Assembly: GCA_003577365.1 (NCBI GenBank)
Contig: QEUY01000024.1
Span: 1-12,670, forward strand
From: Chloroflexota bacterium
GTDB lineage: Bacteria; Chloroflexota; Anaerolineae; Caldilineales; Caldilineaceae
DNA: 12,670 nucleotides
Direction: 5' to 3'
Shown one piece after another: positions 1 through 8,466 of this stretch. The position numbers and the translations under genes are program-made. The notes under the pieces were generated by a model that did no database searches, was not told the DNA's origin, and was given only the letters and a program-made list of their open reading frames with translations. Every line of letters starts with the position of its first letter. Within the stretch, counting starts at the first letter, position 1.

Positions 1-45
1 CGCTTTTGGCGTTCAAGGCGATCGCTCCAGCGAACAGGAGGTTCT

Positions 46-1149
<1,104 letters not shown>

Positions 1150-1188
1150 CCGGTCGCCCGCCAGCCATTCACTTGAAACGAGGGAGAG

Positions 1189-1677
1189 ATGGTAGTCCGA
1201 GAAATTATGACCAGCCCGGCGATCACCGTGACGCCGGAGACTGAGATCCGCGAGGTGGCGCGCCTCATGCACACGCACCAGATCAGCGGCGTGCCGGTGG
1301 TGGATGCGGCGGGCGCTTTGCTGGGTGTCATCACCGAGATCGACCTGATCGCGCGCAATGCGCCGCTGCGCGAGCCGCGCTATATTGCCGTCCTCTCGGC
1401 CATGATTCCGGTCAGCATCGAAGAGTATCGCGAGTATAAGGAGCAGTTGCGCCAGGTGCTGGCAACCCGCGCCAGCGAACTGATGCGTGATGAAGTGGAG
1501 ACCGTGACGCCGGAGACCGAAATCTACGAGGTGTTGGAGCGCATGCTCGACCCGGAGATCACGATGCTGCCCGTGCTGGAGGGGGATACGCTGGTCGGCG
1601 TGGTCACCCGCACCGACCTGGTGCGCCTGATCGAAGCCCTCGAATCCGCGCCAGATCAAGAGGGGAGTGGGCAGTAG
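1189..1677 (+). CDS. Two-CBS-domain protein
   Basis: This 162-residue soluble protein consists almost entirely of a tandem CBS pair (Bateman module). The first domain spans about residues 1-60, with MTSPAITVTPETEI at its start and GVPVVD then LLGVITEIDL at its end. The second spans about 98-155 and repeats the pattern with VETVTPETEI, MLPVLEGD and LVGVVTRTDL. A charged, helical linker of about 35 residues containing REYKEQLRQVL separates them. CBS pairs typically bind adenine nucleotides and regulate a partner, but there is no catalytic domain here and the ligand cannot be read from sequence. The ATG at 1189 follows a purine-rich AGGGAGAG. The gene lies 39 nt after the M29 peptidase and is followed by a strong hairpin, so it is the last gene of that transcript. 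Stand-alone CBS proteins are common, and a link to the peptidase is only positional. Confidence 0.92.
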   Translation: MVVREIMTSPAITVTPETEIREVARLMHTHQISGVPVVDAAGALLGVITEIDLIARNAPLREPRYIAVLSAMIPVSIEEYREYKEQLRQVLATRASELMRDEVETVTPETEIYEVLERMLDPEITMLPVLEGDTLVGVVTRTDLVRLIEALESAPDQEGSGQ

Positions 1678-1697
1678 GCAGTACAGCGGAGAGGTTT

Positions 1698-1735
1698 CAC
1701 CGCCGGCGCCACTTGTGGCGCCGGCGGTGTTCTTT
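1698..1735 (+). terminator. Rho-independent terminator of the M29/CBS transcript
   Basis: A perfect inverted repeat has left arm 1698-1712 (CACCGCCGGCGCCAC) and right arm 1715-1729 (GTGGCGCCGGCGGTG). The tip would open to a tetraloop. It is followed on the plus strand by TTCTTT. It starts 20 nt after the CBS stop and sits between convergent genes, so it may also stop minus-strand transcripts, although there is no U-tract on that side. Confidence 0.85.
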
Positions 1736-1738
1736 GCC

Positions 1739-2320
1739 CTATTCTCCCCCTACTCCCAGTTCGGGCGCGATGGCCTGCATGGCGGCGAGGACGCGGCTCA
1801 GATGCTCGTCAAAATCGACGCCCAGCTCCTCGATAAAGCGCAGGTTTTCGTCGCGGTCGATCGCTTCGGTGAACTTGCGGTTCTTCCACTTCTTTTTCAC
1901 CGAACTGACCTCCACCTGGCGCAGGTCACGGTCGGGGCGCACATAGGCGGTTGCCAAGATCAGCCCCGTCAACTCGTCACAGGCCAGCAGCGCCTTGTCC
2001 AGCTTGCTCTCGCGCGGCACGCCCAGGAAGGTGGCGTGCGCCTCCACGGCGTGGATCAATTCGGGCGGGTAGCCCTGAGCGCGAAAGAGGCGCAGCTCGG
2101 TGCGCGGGTGGCCGCCCTGCGCGTCGTCCATGTCGGGGTGGCGTTCGTAGTCCAGATCATGCAGCAGACCGGTGAGACCCCACAGCTCCTCATCCTCACC
2201 ATAGTGGCGGGCATAGGCACGCAGGGCCGCTTCCACGGCGAGCATGTGGCGGCGCAGGCTCTCATTTTGCACCCATTCGCAGAGCAGGGCATAGGCTTGG
2301 GCGCGCGTCGGCAGCGGCAT
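1739..2320 (-). CDS. HD-superfamily hydrolase (COG2316-like)
   Basis: This 193-residue soluble protein is a predicted metal-dependent phosphohydrolase of the HD superfamily. Counting from the chosen ATG, the metal-site residues appear as His25 in LRRHMLAVE, the doublet His54-Asp55 in GLLHDLDYE, His90 or His95 in the IHAVEAHA helix, and Asp115 in ACDELTGL. Length and the phrase ELWGLTGLLHDLDYERHP match the predicted hydrolase group COG2316 as I remember it; no substrate is known to me. An in-frame TTG at 2356 would add 12 residues. The ATG at 2320 is preferred because AAAGGA lies 9 nt upstream. The gene begins 44 nt after the stop of the ExoD-like gene, suggesting one transcript. Lys/Arg-rich KKKWKNRK near residue 143 is a surface patch of unknown meaning. 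Confidence 0.85.
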   Translation of the reverse strand: MPLPTRAQAYALLCEWVQNESLRRHMLAVEAALRAYARHYGEDEELWGLTGLLHDLDYERHPDMDDAQGGHPRTELRLFRAQGYPPELIHAVEAHATFLGVPRESKLDKALLACDELTGLILATAYVRPDRDLRQVEVSSVKKKWKNRKFTEAIDRDENLRFIEELGVDFDEHLSRVLAAMQAIAPELGVGGE

Positions 2321-2364
2321 GGCAGAGCATCCTTTCCGGCGTCGGGCAAGGTTCAACCAGGGGG

Positions 2365-3024
2365 TTAGATACCCAGCAGGCTTTGGCCGCCCAGGACGAC
2401 CGCCAGGGCCAGCCCGCCGAAATAGACCACTGTCACGACCATGGCGAGATAGCCCACCAGCACAAAATAGCCGTCACGCTGCAACATCCCCAGCGCCAAA
2501 AACAGAACCGCCAGCGCGGGCAGCGTGTTGGAGAAGGGGATAAAGCTGAGCGGGAAGAGCAGCAGCACGCCGGAGAAGGTCAGCGCCAAGCCGTTCATGC
2601 GGTTGGCAAATGCGCCGCTGGTGAGGCGCATCAAGCGGGGGCGCAGCCAGCGCTGCATGCGCTCGGCAAGCTGGACCCCTTTTTCCAGCGTGGGGACAAG
2701 ATGCTCGTTGCGGATGGAACGATCCATCAGCTTGGCGGGCAGCCACGGCACGCGGTTAAAGGTGATGCCGATGCCGATCAGGATGATCACCAGCCCAAAG
2801 ACCGTGCTCACGCCGGGGATAGAGACGGGCAGCAAAAAGGGCAGGGTCAGCACCGTGCAAAAAAAGAGCATCCCCTGTTCGCCAATCAGGACCAGCAGCT
2901 CGCGCAGCGTGATCTGCTCGCCCTCAATCGTCCCGATCAGGCGGCGCAGCGCCTCGCCCAGCGCCACCTGGGTATCGCTAAAATGGCTTCCGCCCAATGG
3001 GGAACCGCTGGATGTGGTGTCCAT
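2365..3024 (-). CDS. ExoD-family integral membrane protein
   Basis: This 219-residue membrane protein belongs to the ExoD (exopolysaccharide synthesis) family. The name comes from rhizobial mutants; the biochemical role is unresolved. After a hydrophilic, helical N-terminus containing ITLRELLVLIGEQG (residues 38-51), hydrophobic segments fall near residues 53-89, 146-182 and 186-215. The internal two-fold motif of the family is visible: LPFLLPVSIPGVST near 61-74 and FPLSFIPFSNTLPAL near 157-171. The frame is open well upstream, but residues before MDTTSS look non-coding. The ATG at 3024 is preferred. GAGGAG lies 13 nt upstream and AGAGAG closer; an alternative ATG at 3045 overlaps this purine tract. 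The gene is followed after 44 nt by the HD hydrolase. No exopolysaccharide genes are adjacent, so a role in exopolysaccharide synthesis should not be assumed. Confidence 0.87.
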   Translation of the reverse strand: MDTTSSGSPLGGSHFSDTQVALGEALRRLIGTIEGEQITLRELLVLIGEQGMLFFCTVLTLPFLLPVSIPGVSTVFGLVIILIGIGITFNRVPWLPAKLMDRSIRNEHLVPTLEKGVQLAERMQRWLRPRLMRLTSGAFANRMNGLALTFSGVLLLFPLSFIPFSNTLPALAVLFLALGMLQRDGYFVLVGYLAMVVTVVYFGGLALAVVLGGQSLLGI

Positions 3025-3134
3025 CGCTACTCTCTTTCTCCTCATTGCGCCTGTTGCGTCGCGCCTACCTGCGCGCGGGGCGCTCCTCTGGCCGTGTGCG
3101 GCGGGCTGCAAGGCCACCCGCCCACAACTTGGAT

Positions 3135-3167
3135 AGAATACCACAGGCGCTAGGCACAGCCTAGCGC
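3135..3167 (-). promoter_or_regulatory. Possible promoter/operator upstream of the exoD-like gene
   Basis: A perfect 9-bp inverted repeat GCGCTAGGC-ACA-GCCTAGCGC occupies 3147-3167. Just downstream on the minus strand is TATTCT (complement of 3135-3140), a fair -10 match. No good -35 is seen at 17 bp; that position falls inside the inverted repeat and reads TAGGCT. The arrangement would suit an operator covering a regulated promoter, or an RNA hairpin. It lies about 110 nt upstream of the exoD-like start. Confidence 0.4.
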
Positions 3168-3224
3168 GCAGGGCTTGTAGGTGCGATTTTCTAGCCGCAC
3201 AGCGCGCCAAACGTGCCCCGGATC

Positions 3225-3257
3225 AAAAAGGGCGGCGCCCACAGCGGACGCCGCCCC
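3225..3257 (-). terminator. Rho-independent terminator of groESL
   Basis: On the minus strand, about 38 nt past the groEL stop, GGGGCGGCG pairs with CGCCGCCC across an 11-nt loop. It is followed directly by TTTTTGATCC. This is a classic GC stem plus U-tract and marks the end of the groES-groEL transcript. Confidence 0.88.
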
Positions 3258-3294
3258 TTCTACCCCAGCCGGGCTGCCCGGCCTAGGGCTGATC

Positions 3295-4929
<1,635 letters not shown>

Positions 4930-5028
4930 GTTCTGTTTTTCTCCTCAAATGGATGCTACATACGTCACGCTGCGCCCGCCTGCTGCACGCCTGTACAGCC
5001 GCCGGCGGATAGGGTTTGAGACAGACGC

Positions 5029-5328
5029 CTACTTCTTGCCGTTCTCGACGATCGCCAGGATGTCGCTCTCTTTTAGGATCAGGTATTCCTGCCCGTCGAG
5101 CTTGATGCTGGTGCCGGCATACTTGGCATAGAGGACGGTGTCGTCGACCTGCACGTCCATGGCGATGCGCTCGCCGGTTTCCTTGCGCGCGCCCGGGCCG
5201 GCGGCGATGATCTTGCCCTGCTGGGGCTTCTCCTTGGCCGTTTCGGGCAGGAAAATGCCGGTCGAGGTCTGCTCCTCCTGCTCGATGGGCTTGACGACCA
5301 CGCGGTCGCCCAGTGGCTTGAGGTTCAT
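5029..5328 (-). CDS. groES: Co-chaperonin GroES (Hsp10)
   Basis: This 99-residue co-chaperonin forms the heptameric lid of GroEL. It starts MNLKPLGDRVVVKP, the typical first strand. It carries the mobile loop near residues 17-35, with the GroEL-binding hydrophobic element in TSTGIFLPE. It continues with QQGKIIAAGPG, VLYAKYAGTSIKLDGQEYLIL and the ending ESDILAIVENGKK. The open frame runs upstream to 5421, but the ATG at 5328 is the family start and has AAGGAG at good spacing. The leader is about 130 nt long from the predicted start of transcription and includes the CIRCE and a tandem repeat. groEL follows after 99 nt. Confidence 0.98.
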   Translation of the reverse strand: MNLKPLGDRVVVKPIEQEEQTSTGIFLPETAKEKPQQGKIIAAGPGARKETGERIAMDVQVDDTVLYAKYAGTSIKLDGQEYLILKESDILAIVENGKK

Positions 5329-5382
5329 CTGTTTTCTCCTTCGAACAAAATTTGGTAGAACACCGGTATCGTTGTAGGCTGT

Positions 5383-5427
5383 GGCTAGCCAAACGGCGGC
5401 TAGCCAAACAATGGATAGCAAAAACAG
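5383..5427. repeat. 15-bp tandem repeat, three units, in the groES leader
   Basis: Two units share the identical 12-mer GGCTAGCCAAAC, beginning at 5383 and 5398. A third, degenerate unit begins at 5413 (GGATAGCAAAAAC). The period is exactly 15 bp throughout. The block lies between the CIRCE and the groES ribosome-binding site and would be transcribed into the 5' untranslated leader. Confidence 0.8.
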
Positions 5428-5433
5428 AAGCCG

Positions 5434-5460
5434 TTAGCACTCGAAGGTGGAGAGTGCTAA
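5434..5460 (-). promoter_or_regulatory. CIRCE operator (HrcA binding site)
   Basis: TTAGCACTC, a 9-nt spacer, then GAGTGCTAA: a perfect match to the CIRCE consensus. The dyad continues three bases further on each side (CCG and CGG), giving 12-bp arms over 5431-5463. It begins at the predicted transcription start, just downstream of the -10, the usual position for HrcA repression of groESL. It implies an hrcA gene elsewhere in the genome. Confidence 0.97.
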
Positions 5461-5468
5461 CGGCGGGT

Positions 5469-5497
5469 ATGATACCGCATCCAATTTTGTCGTGCAA
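5469..5497 (-). promoter_or_regulatory. Sigma-A-type promoter of groESL
   Basis: Read on the minus strand, TTGCAC (complement of 5492-5497) is followed by a 17-bp spacer and TATCAT (complement of 5469-5474). Spacing is ideal and both hexamers are close to consensus. Transcription would start near 5462, immediately before the CIRCE. Confidence 0.8.
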
Positions 5498-5513
5498 ATT
5501 TGTGATGCGGTAT
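5472..5513. repeat. Inverted repeat bracketing the groESL -35
   Basis: ATACCGCATC at 5472-5481 and its exact reverse complement GATGCGGTAT at 5504-5513 are separated by 22 bp. One arm overlaps the -10 hexamer and the other lies just upstream of the -35. Corresponding points of the arms are 32 bp apart, about three helical turns. It is distinct from the CIRCE and could be a second operator; no matching regulator is known to me. Confidence 0.7.
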
Positions 5514-5575
5514 TTTGCCTAGATTCTGCCCTGCTTTTGTCTGAAACGTGCAAGTGCTTTGTTAGAACAATGTTA

Positions 5576-5599
5576 GCGCCCCGGCCAAGGCCAGGGCGC
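5576..5599 (-). terminator. Hairpin after the 116-residue gene, probable terminator
   Basis: GCGCCCCGGCC (5576-5586) pairs with GGCCAGGGCGC (5589-5599) with one internal mismatch. It lies about 20 nt past the stop of the minus-strand gene ending at 5619. The following minus-strand sequence TAACATTGTTC has only scattered Us, so termination would be weak or assisted. Confidence 0.5.
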
Positions 5600-5618
5600 A
5601 GTGGATCTGCGGAGTAGG

Positions 5619-5969
5619 TTACTCGGTTTCGGGGGTGCCGCTGGGCGGCCCCAGGTCGGGCGCGACCTCATGCTCGCCGCGCTGGTTGAGCAGGGCGACC
5701 ACACGCCGGTTCTCCATCGAGAGGTCGAGATCGGCGATCACTGCGGCGGCCACGGCGGGGATCTCCGGCGGCAGGCTTGCCAGTTCGGCGGGGGTCATCT
5801 CCTCGAAGATCCGGATCTCGTCGGCGGTGTCAATATAGGCCGCATAGGCTGCCATCTGTTCGGGTGTCAAGACGGTGTTGAGCGCTGTTTCATAGCGCCG
5901 GTAGCCTTCCAATATCTCCGCATCGTGTACGGGCGACAGGCGCACCAATGTTTCATACAGAATCCCCAT
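5619..5969 (-). CDS. Hypothetical protein, 116 aa, acidic and helical
   Basis: I do not recognise this gene. The ATG at 5969 has a good AAGGAG site about 8 nt upstream, which with the codon pattern supports a real gene. The protein is soluble, acidic and probably mostly helical, with no signal peptide or membrane segment. Notable stretches are VLTPEQMAAYAAYID around residues 33-47, then EMTPAELASLPPEIPAVAAAVIADLDL, a short RRVVALLNQRGEHEV and a Pro-rich tail ending PPSGTPETE. The TPEQ/TPAEL phrases look like helix N-caps rather than an enzyme motif. It stands alone between the coiled-coil membrane protein (197 nt upstream) and groESL (separate promoter). The upstream gap holds a possible -10 (TATCCT) without a clear -35. 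Confidence 0.72.
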   Translation of the reverse strand: MGILYETLVRLSPVHDAEILEGYRRYETALNTVLTPEQMAAYAAYIDTADEIRIFEEMTPAELASLPPEIPAVAAAVIADLDLSMENRRVVALLNQRGEHEVAPDLGPPSGTPETE

Positions 5970-6166
5970 CCCTGTCTCCTTTCCTGTTCAGTTTGGGTGA
6001 TCCAGCCTTTCGCCGTCTAGGATAGCGGGTCGCGCCTGTCCTGGCAGTAACGAAATATCCTGCGTGGAACATGCCCTTCAAGTCGCTTGAATGCCGGAAC
6101 TTGCCTGCATACCGGAAGCCAATCGCTGAGCGCAGGCGTTGCACCATGTCCAAGCGACGGAGCAGC

Positions 6167-6685
6167 TTACGAGCCGTTTTCTTGTTGAATGCGTATGCGG
6201 CTATCCTGCACGCGCAGCGCCATCCCCAGCAATACGGCGATCGCGATCGCGGCAATGCCGGTCAACAGGGCAAAGATCGTAAATACCTGATCCGCCTGGC
6301 GGCGCGTCATAGCCAACGGCTCGGCGGCTTCCGCTTCAACTGTGCTGGTTTCTGTTTCCGTCTCGCGCACTGTGGACGCCTCGTCGATGTTTTCGCCGAT
6401 CGTAGCGAGTTGCTCGTCCACCGTTTCTAACAGTTGAACCAATTCCTGCGTCTCTTGAGACTCAGATGAGGTCGCCTCGATTTCAGACACCGTCGTCTGA
6501 ATTTCTTCGGTGGTCTGTTCCAACTCTTCAAGGTTAATCTGCAGAGTGGCATTCAACGCAGCCAGGCGTTGTTGCAGCCATATTTCGCGGAAGACAAAGG
6601 CTGTCATTAAGAGACTCGCGGCGATAAACACGGTGAGCGCAGTCACAACCAACCGGTTGAGGATCTGATCGGGATCGGAGTTCAT
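6167..6685 (-). CDS. Two-helix membrane protein with extracytoplasmic coiled coil
   Basis: This 172-residue protein has no recognised family. It has a short N-terminus, a transmembrane segment at about residues 11-32, then a long heptad-like, Glu/Thr-rich helix at about 38-105 containing ATLQINLEELEQTTEEIQ and LVQLLETVDEQLATIGENID. An acidic Thr/Glu stretch follows (106-125), then a second transmembrane segment at about 134-157 and a short basic tail. The layout resembles the membrane-spanning helical-bundle sensor part of chemoreceptors or kinases, but with no HAMP or output domain. The ATG at 6685 has a modest GGAAG upstream. The 217-nt gap upstream contains a large hairpin. It could modulate a partner such as the nearby histidine kinase, but this is speculation from position. 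Confidence 0.78.
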   Translation of the reverse strand: MNSDPDQILNRLVVTALTVFIAASLLMTAFVFREIWLQQRLAALNATLQINLEELEQTTEEIQTTVSEIEATSSESQETQELVQLLETVDEQLATIGENIDEASTVRETETETSTVEAEAAEPLAMTRRQADQVFTIFALLTGIAAIAIAVLLGMALRVQDSRIRIQQENGS

Positions 6686-6770
6686 GGTCTATCTTCCGAC
6701 TAGCTAACCTACACGAGCTATCGCCCAGATGCGCCGTCAAACTGGGGAGAGTCAAAAGACCGCAAGCCGA

Positions 6771-6836
6771 AGACCTGGCTCCCCCTGTCTCCTGCCGGTC
6801 GTACAATGGCGTCGGCAGGGGACAAGGGGACAGTCT
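6771..6836. repeat. Long imperfect hairpin between the two small membrane-protein genes
   Basis: Arms 6780-6797 and 6813-6830 form an 18-position stem. At the DNA level there is one mismatch (6785/6825) and one G-T pair (6790/6820). The loop is 15 nt. Outside it, AGAC at 6771 can pair with GTCT at 6833 across a small internal loop. It lies about 70 nt past the stop of the 180-residue gene and about 95 nt before the start of the next. No U-tract adjoins it on either strand, so it is not a standard terminator. Confidence 0.65.
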
Positions 6837-6902
6837 ACACTATCAAGGCGTCTTTCGCCTCAGTGTCTCGCCCGAATCGCCCAGCAGTCGTCTAGCGGTC
6901 GT

Positions 6903-7445
6903 CTAGCCCGTGGTCTGTTTGGGCTGCAGCGCGCCACCCGCCGCCTTGCCGCGCAGCGCACTCAGCCAGCGATGTTCTGTCAGGCGCGAGATGGAATAGA
7001 GCGCCCAGACAATGGCGGCGCTAGACAAAATCACGGCCCAGCGCACAGTGCTCGCCGCCATGGGCTTGACCGATGCCTCGATCCGGGTGTCGCCGCGCGC
7101 AATGAGCCGTACATCGCCCCCGCTCACCACGTCGATGCGTGCCTGACCTGGCGGCAGGTCAAAGCTCGTCGTGTAGTAGGCGGCGCGTCCAGTCCCTTCG
7201 CGCTTGGCCGACTGCGCGATCCCCAGGTCGGCGCTGGCAATGCGGAAGGATCGGGCGCGTTCGCCCGAGCGCATCTCGATCGGCATCGGCTCATCACCCA
7301 GGTTTTTGATCACCACATGGCCGCTTCCAATCGGGAACATGATATTGGACCCGCTGTAGCGAATTGGCGCTACGGCTGTGTAGATCCAATAGCCTGCGCC
7401 CAGGATGACCAGCACGGCAATCACCATCTGAATCATGCGTTTCAT
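6903..7445 (-). CDS. Hypothetical membrane-anchored protein, 180 aa
   Basis: I do not recognise a family. An N-terminal membrane anchor or uncleaved signal (residues 4-26) has no lipobox. It is followed by an extracytoplasmic domain of about 105 residues with alternating hydrophobic strands: GHVVIKNLG near 42-50, SFDLPPGQARIDVVSGGDVRLIARGDTRIEASV near 94-126. A second transmembrane segment spans about 134-154, and a basic cytoplasmic tail ends at 180. The beta-rich pattern suggests a small sandwich domain facing outside. The ATG at 7445 has AAAGGAG about 8 nt upstream. The gene begins 118 nt after the end of the histidine kinase gene, on the same strand. The gap holds an 8-bp inverted repeat that may be an operator. 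A role as an accessory sensor for the kinase is possible but unsupported beyond proximity. Confidence 0.8.
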   Translation of the reverse strand: MKRMIQMVIAVLVILGAGYWIYTAVAPIRYSGSNIMFPIGSGHVVIKNLGDEPMPIEMRSGERARSFRIASADLGIAQSAKREGTGRAAYYTTSFDLPPGQARIDVVSGGDVRLIARGDTRIEASVKPMAASTVRWAVILSSAAIVWALYSISRLTEHRWLSALRGKAAGGALQPKQTTG

Positions 7446-7459
7446 GGTTTGCTCCTTTG

Positions 7460-7504
7460 GTTGTGTATGAGAATTGGCCTATCACGGAGACCTCTGTACA
7501 CAAC
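7460..7504. promoter_or_regulatory. Inverted repeat upstream of the 180-aa membrane protein
   Basis: GTTGTGTA at 7460-7467 and its exact reverse complement TACACAAC at 7497-7504 flank 29 bp. Similarity extends inward imperfectly (TGAG versus CAGAG). It lies 15-59 nt upstream of the start codon, where an operator could sit. No convincing -35/-10 pair was found. Confidence 0.35.
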
Positions 7505-7558
7505 ATAACAAGGAGATATGACAGGGTGATTCAGTTGCGATGCCGATTCTGGTACAGC

Positions 7559-7578
7559 CTGTTTCAAGATTGAAACAG
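7559..7578. repeat. Palindrome across the end of the histidine kinase gene
   Basis: CTGTTTCAA, GA, TTGAAACAG: perfect 9-bp arms around a 2-nt centre, overlapping the kinase stop codon at 7564-7566. It could be a short RNA hairpin after the operon or a protein-binding site for the next gene. No U-tract follows. Confidence 0.6.
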
Positions 7579-8466
7579 CGGTAGCCGTAGAAGTACGGTC
7601 GTGCCCTCTCCGACTGTGCTTTCGATGGTCGCTTCGCCGCCGTGGCGCTCGGCAATTGCCTTGACCAGCGCCAGCCCTGTGCCGCTGCCCGCGATCTTTT
7701 CGAGCTGCTGCGACCGATAGAGTTCCTCCCAGACATGCGCTAGTTCAGCAGGCGGAATGCCGATGCCGGTGTCGGAGACGCCAATCAGCAACTCTTGATG
7801 GCCGCTAGCGATGACCCGAATGTGATCACCGGCATTGGTATATTTATAGGCATTGTCGAGCAGGTTATGCAGCGCCAGGGCCAGCAGATCCTCGTCGACA
7901 AGCCAGACTTCCTGCGCTAGGTCGGTCTCATAGGTGAGGAACCGCTGGCCCGCTTCGAATCGTTCACGCTCAAGCTGCACCGTCTCTGTAATCAACGCAG
8001 GCAAGGAGACGGGCTGCAAGTTGAGCGGCTGCGCCTCCAACTCGGCCAGCTTGCGCAGGTCGGCGATCAAGCGGCTGAGCCGCAGCGTCTCTGCTGCCAT
8101 CACCGCCACGATATGCTGTTGTTGCGGGGTCAGCGGGGTCAGTTCCAGTGTCTGAAGGCCGGCGCGCAGCGCGGTCAGCGGATTCTTAAACTCGTGATCC
8201 AGCCGGCTGAGAAAGCGGCGATGCTCGGCCAAGGTTTCGCGGCGCACCTGTTGGATACTGCGCTGACGCAGATGGTTCATCGAGATGCGCACGATGGTGT
8301 GAATGGCGGCGACCATGGCGATGCTGAGCAGCGCCACCAACAGGATGACGTCGACATCTTCCGGAACCAGGATGAAGGTATCGGTGAAGAGCACGCGCGC
8401 CAACAGCAGCAGCCCGAGCAGCCCCAGCGCGAGCGGCAGCAGATAGCGTTTGATCTGTGCCCACAT
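7564..8466 (-). CDS. Membrane sensor histidine kinase with minimal sensor region
   Basis: This 300-residue kinase of a two-component system autophosphorylates on His and passes the phosphate to the regulator encoded just upstream. Two transmembrane segments (about 8-27 and 39-59) are joined by a loop of only about 11 residues, so there is no extracytoplasmic sensor domain and no clear HAMP. The H-box is FLSRLDHEFKNPLTALRAG with His91. The catalytic ATPase domain follows: N-box LHNLLDNAYKYT (Asn201, Asn205), G1 box DTGIGIP (232-238) and G2 box GSGTGLAL (260-267). All catalytic motifs are intact. The start overlaps the regulator stop by one base (TGATG), so translation is probably coupled. The short-loop architecture resembles kinases that sense within the membrane or through a partner protein; the signal is unknown. 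Confidence 0.95.
   Translation of the reverse strand: MWAQIKRYLLPLALGLLGLLLLARVLFTDTFILVPEDVDVILLVALLSIAMVAAIHTIVRISMNHLRQRSIQQVRRETLAEHRRFLSRLDHEFKNPLTALRAGLQTLELTPLTPQQQHIVAVMAAETLRLSRLIADLRKLAELEAQPLNLQPVSLPALITETVQLERERFEAGQRFLTYETDLAQEVWLVDEDLLALALHNLLDNAYKYTNAGDHIRVIASGHQELLIGVSDTGIGIPPAELAHVWEELYRSQQLEKIAGSGTGLALVKAIAERHGGEATIESTVGEGTTVLLRLPLFQS

Noticed and set aside
1..45. Possible end of an upstream gene at the left edge
   Set aside because: Forty-five bases with no clear stop or motif beyond the peptidase ribosome-binding site; nothing can be called.
6077..6091. Small dyad TTCAAG-TCG-CTTGAA in the 5970-6166 gap
   Set aside because: Six-base arms with no promoter or terminator context; expected by chance at this scale.
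5953..6147. Basic 64-codon minus-strand frame in the gap between the 172-aa and 116-aa genes
   Set aside because: No ribosome-binding site before its ATG, highly basic composition typical of non-coding DNA, and it overlaps the start of the better-supported 116-residue gene.
6887..6907. Short direct repeat GTCGTCTAGC with an 11-bp period at the end of the 180-aa gene
   Set aside because: Only two 10-bp copies, one overlapping the stop codon; too short to separate from chance slippage.
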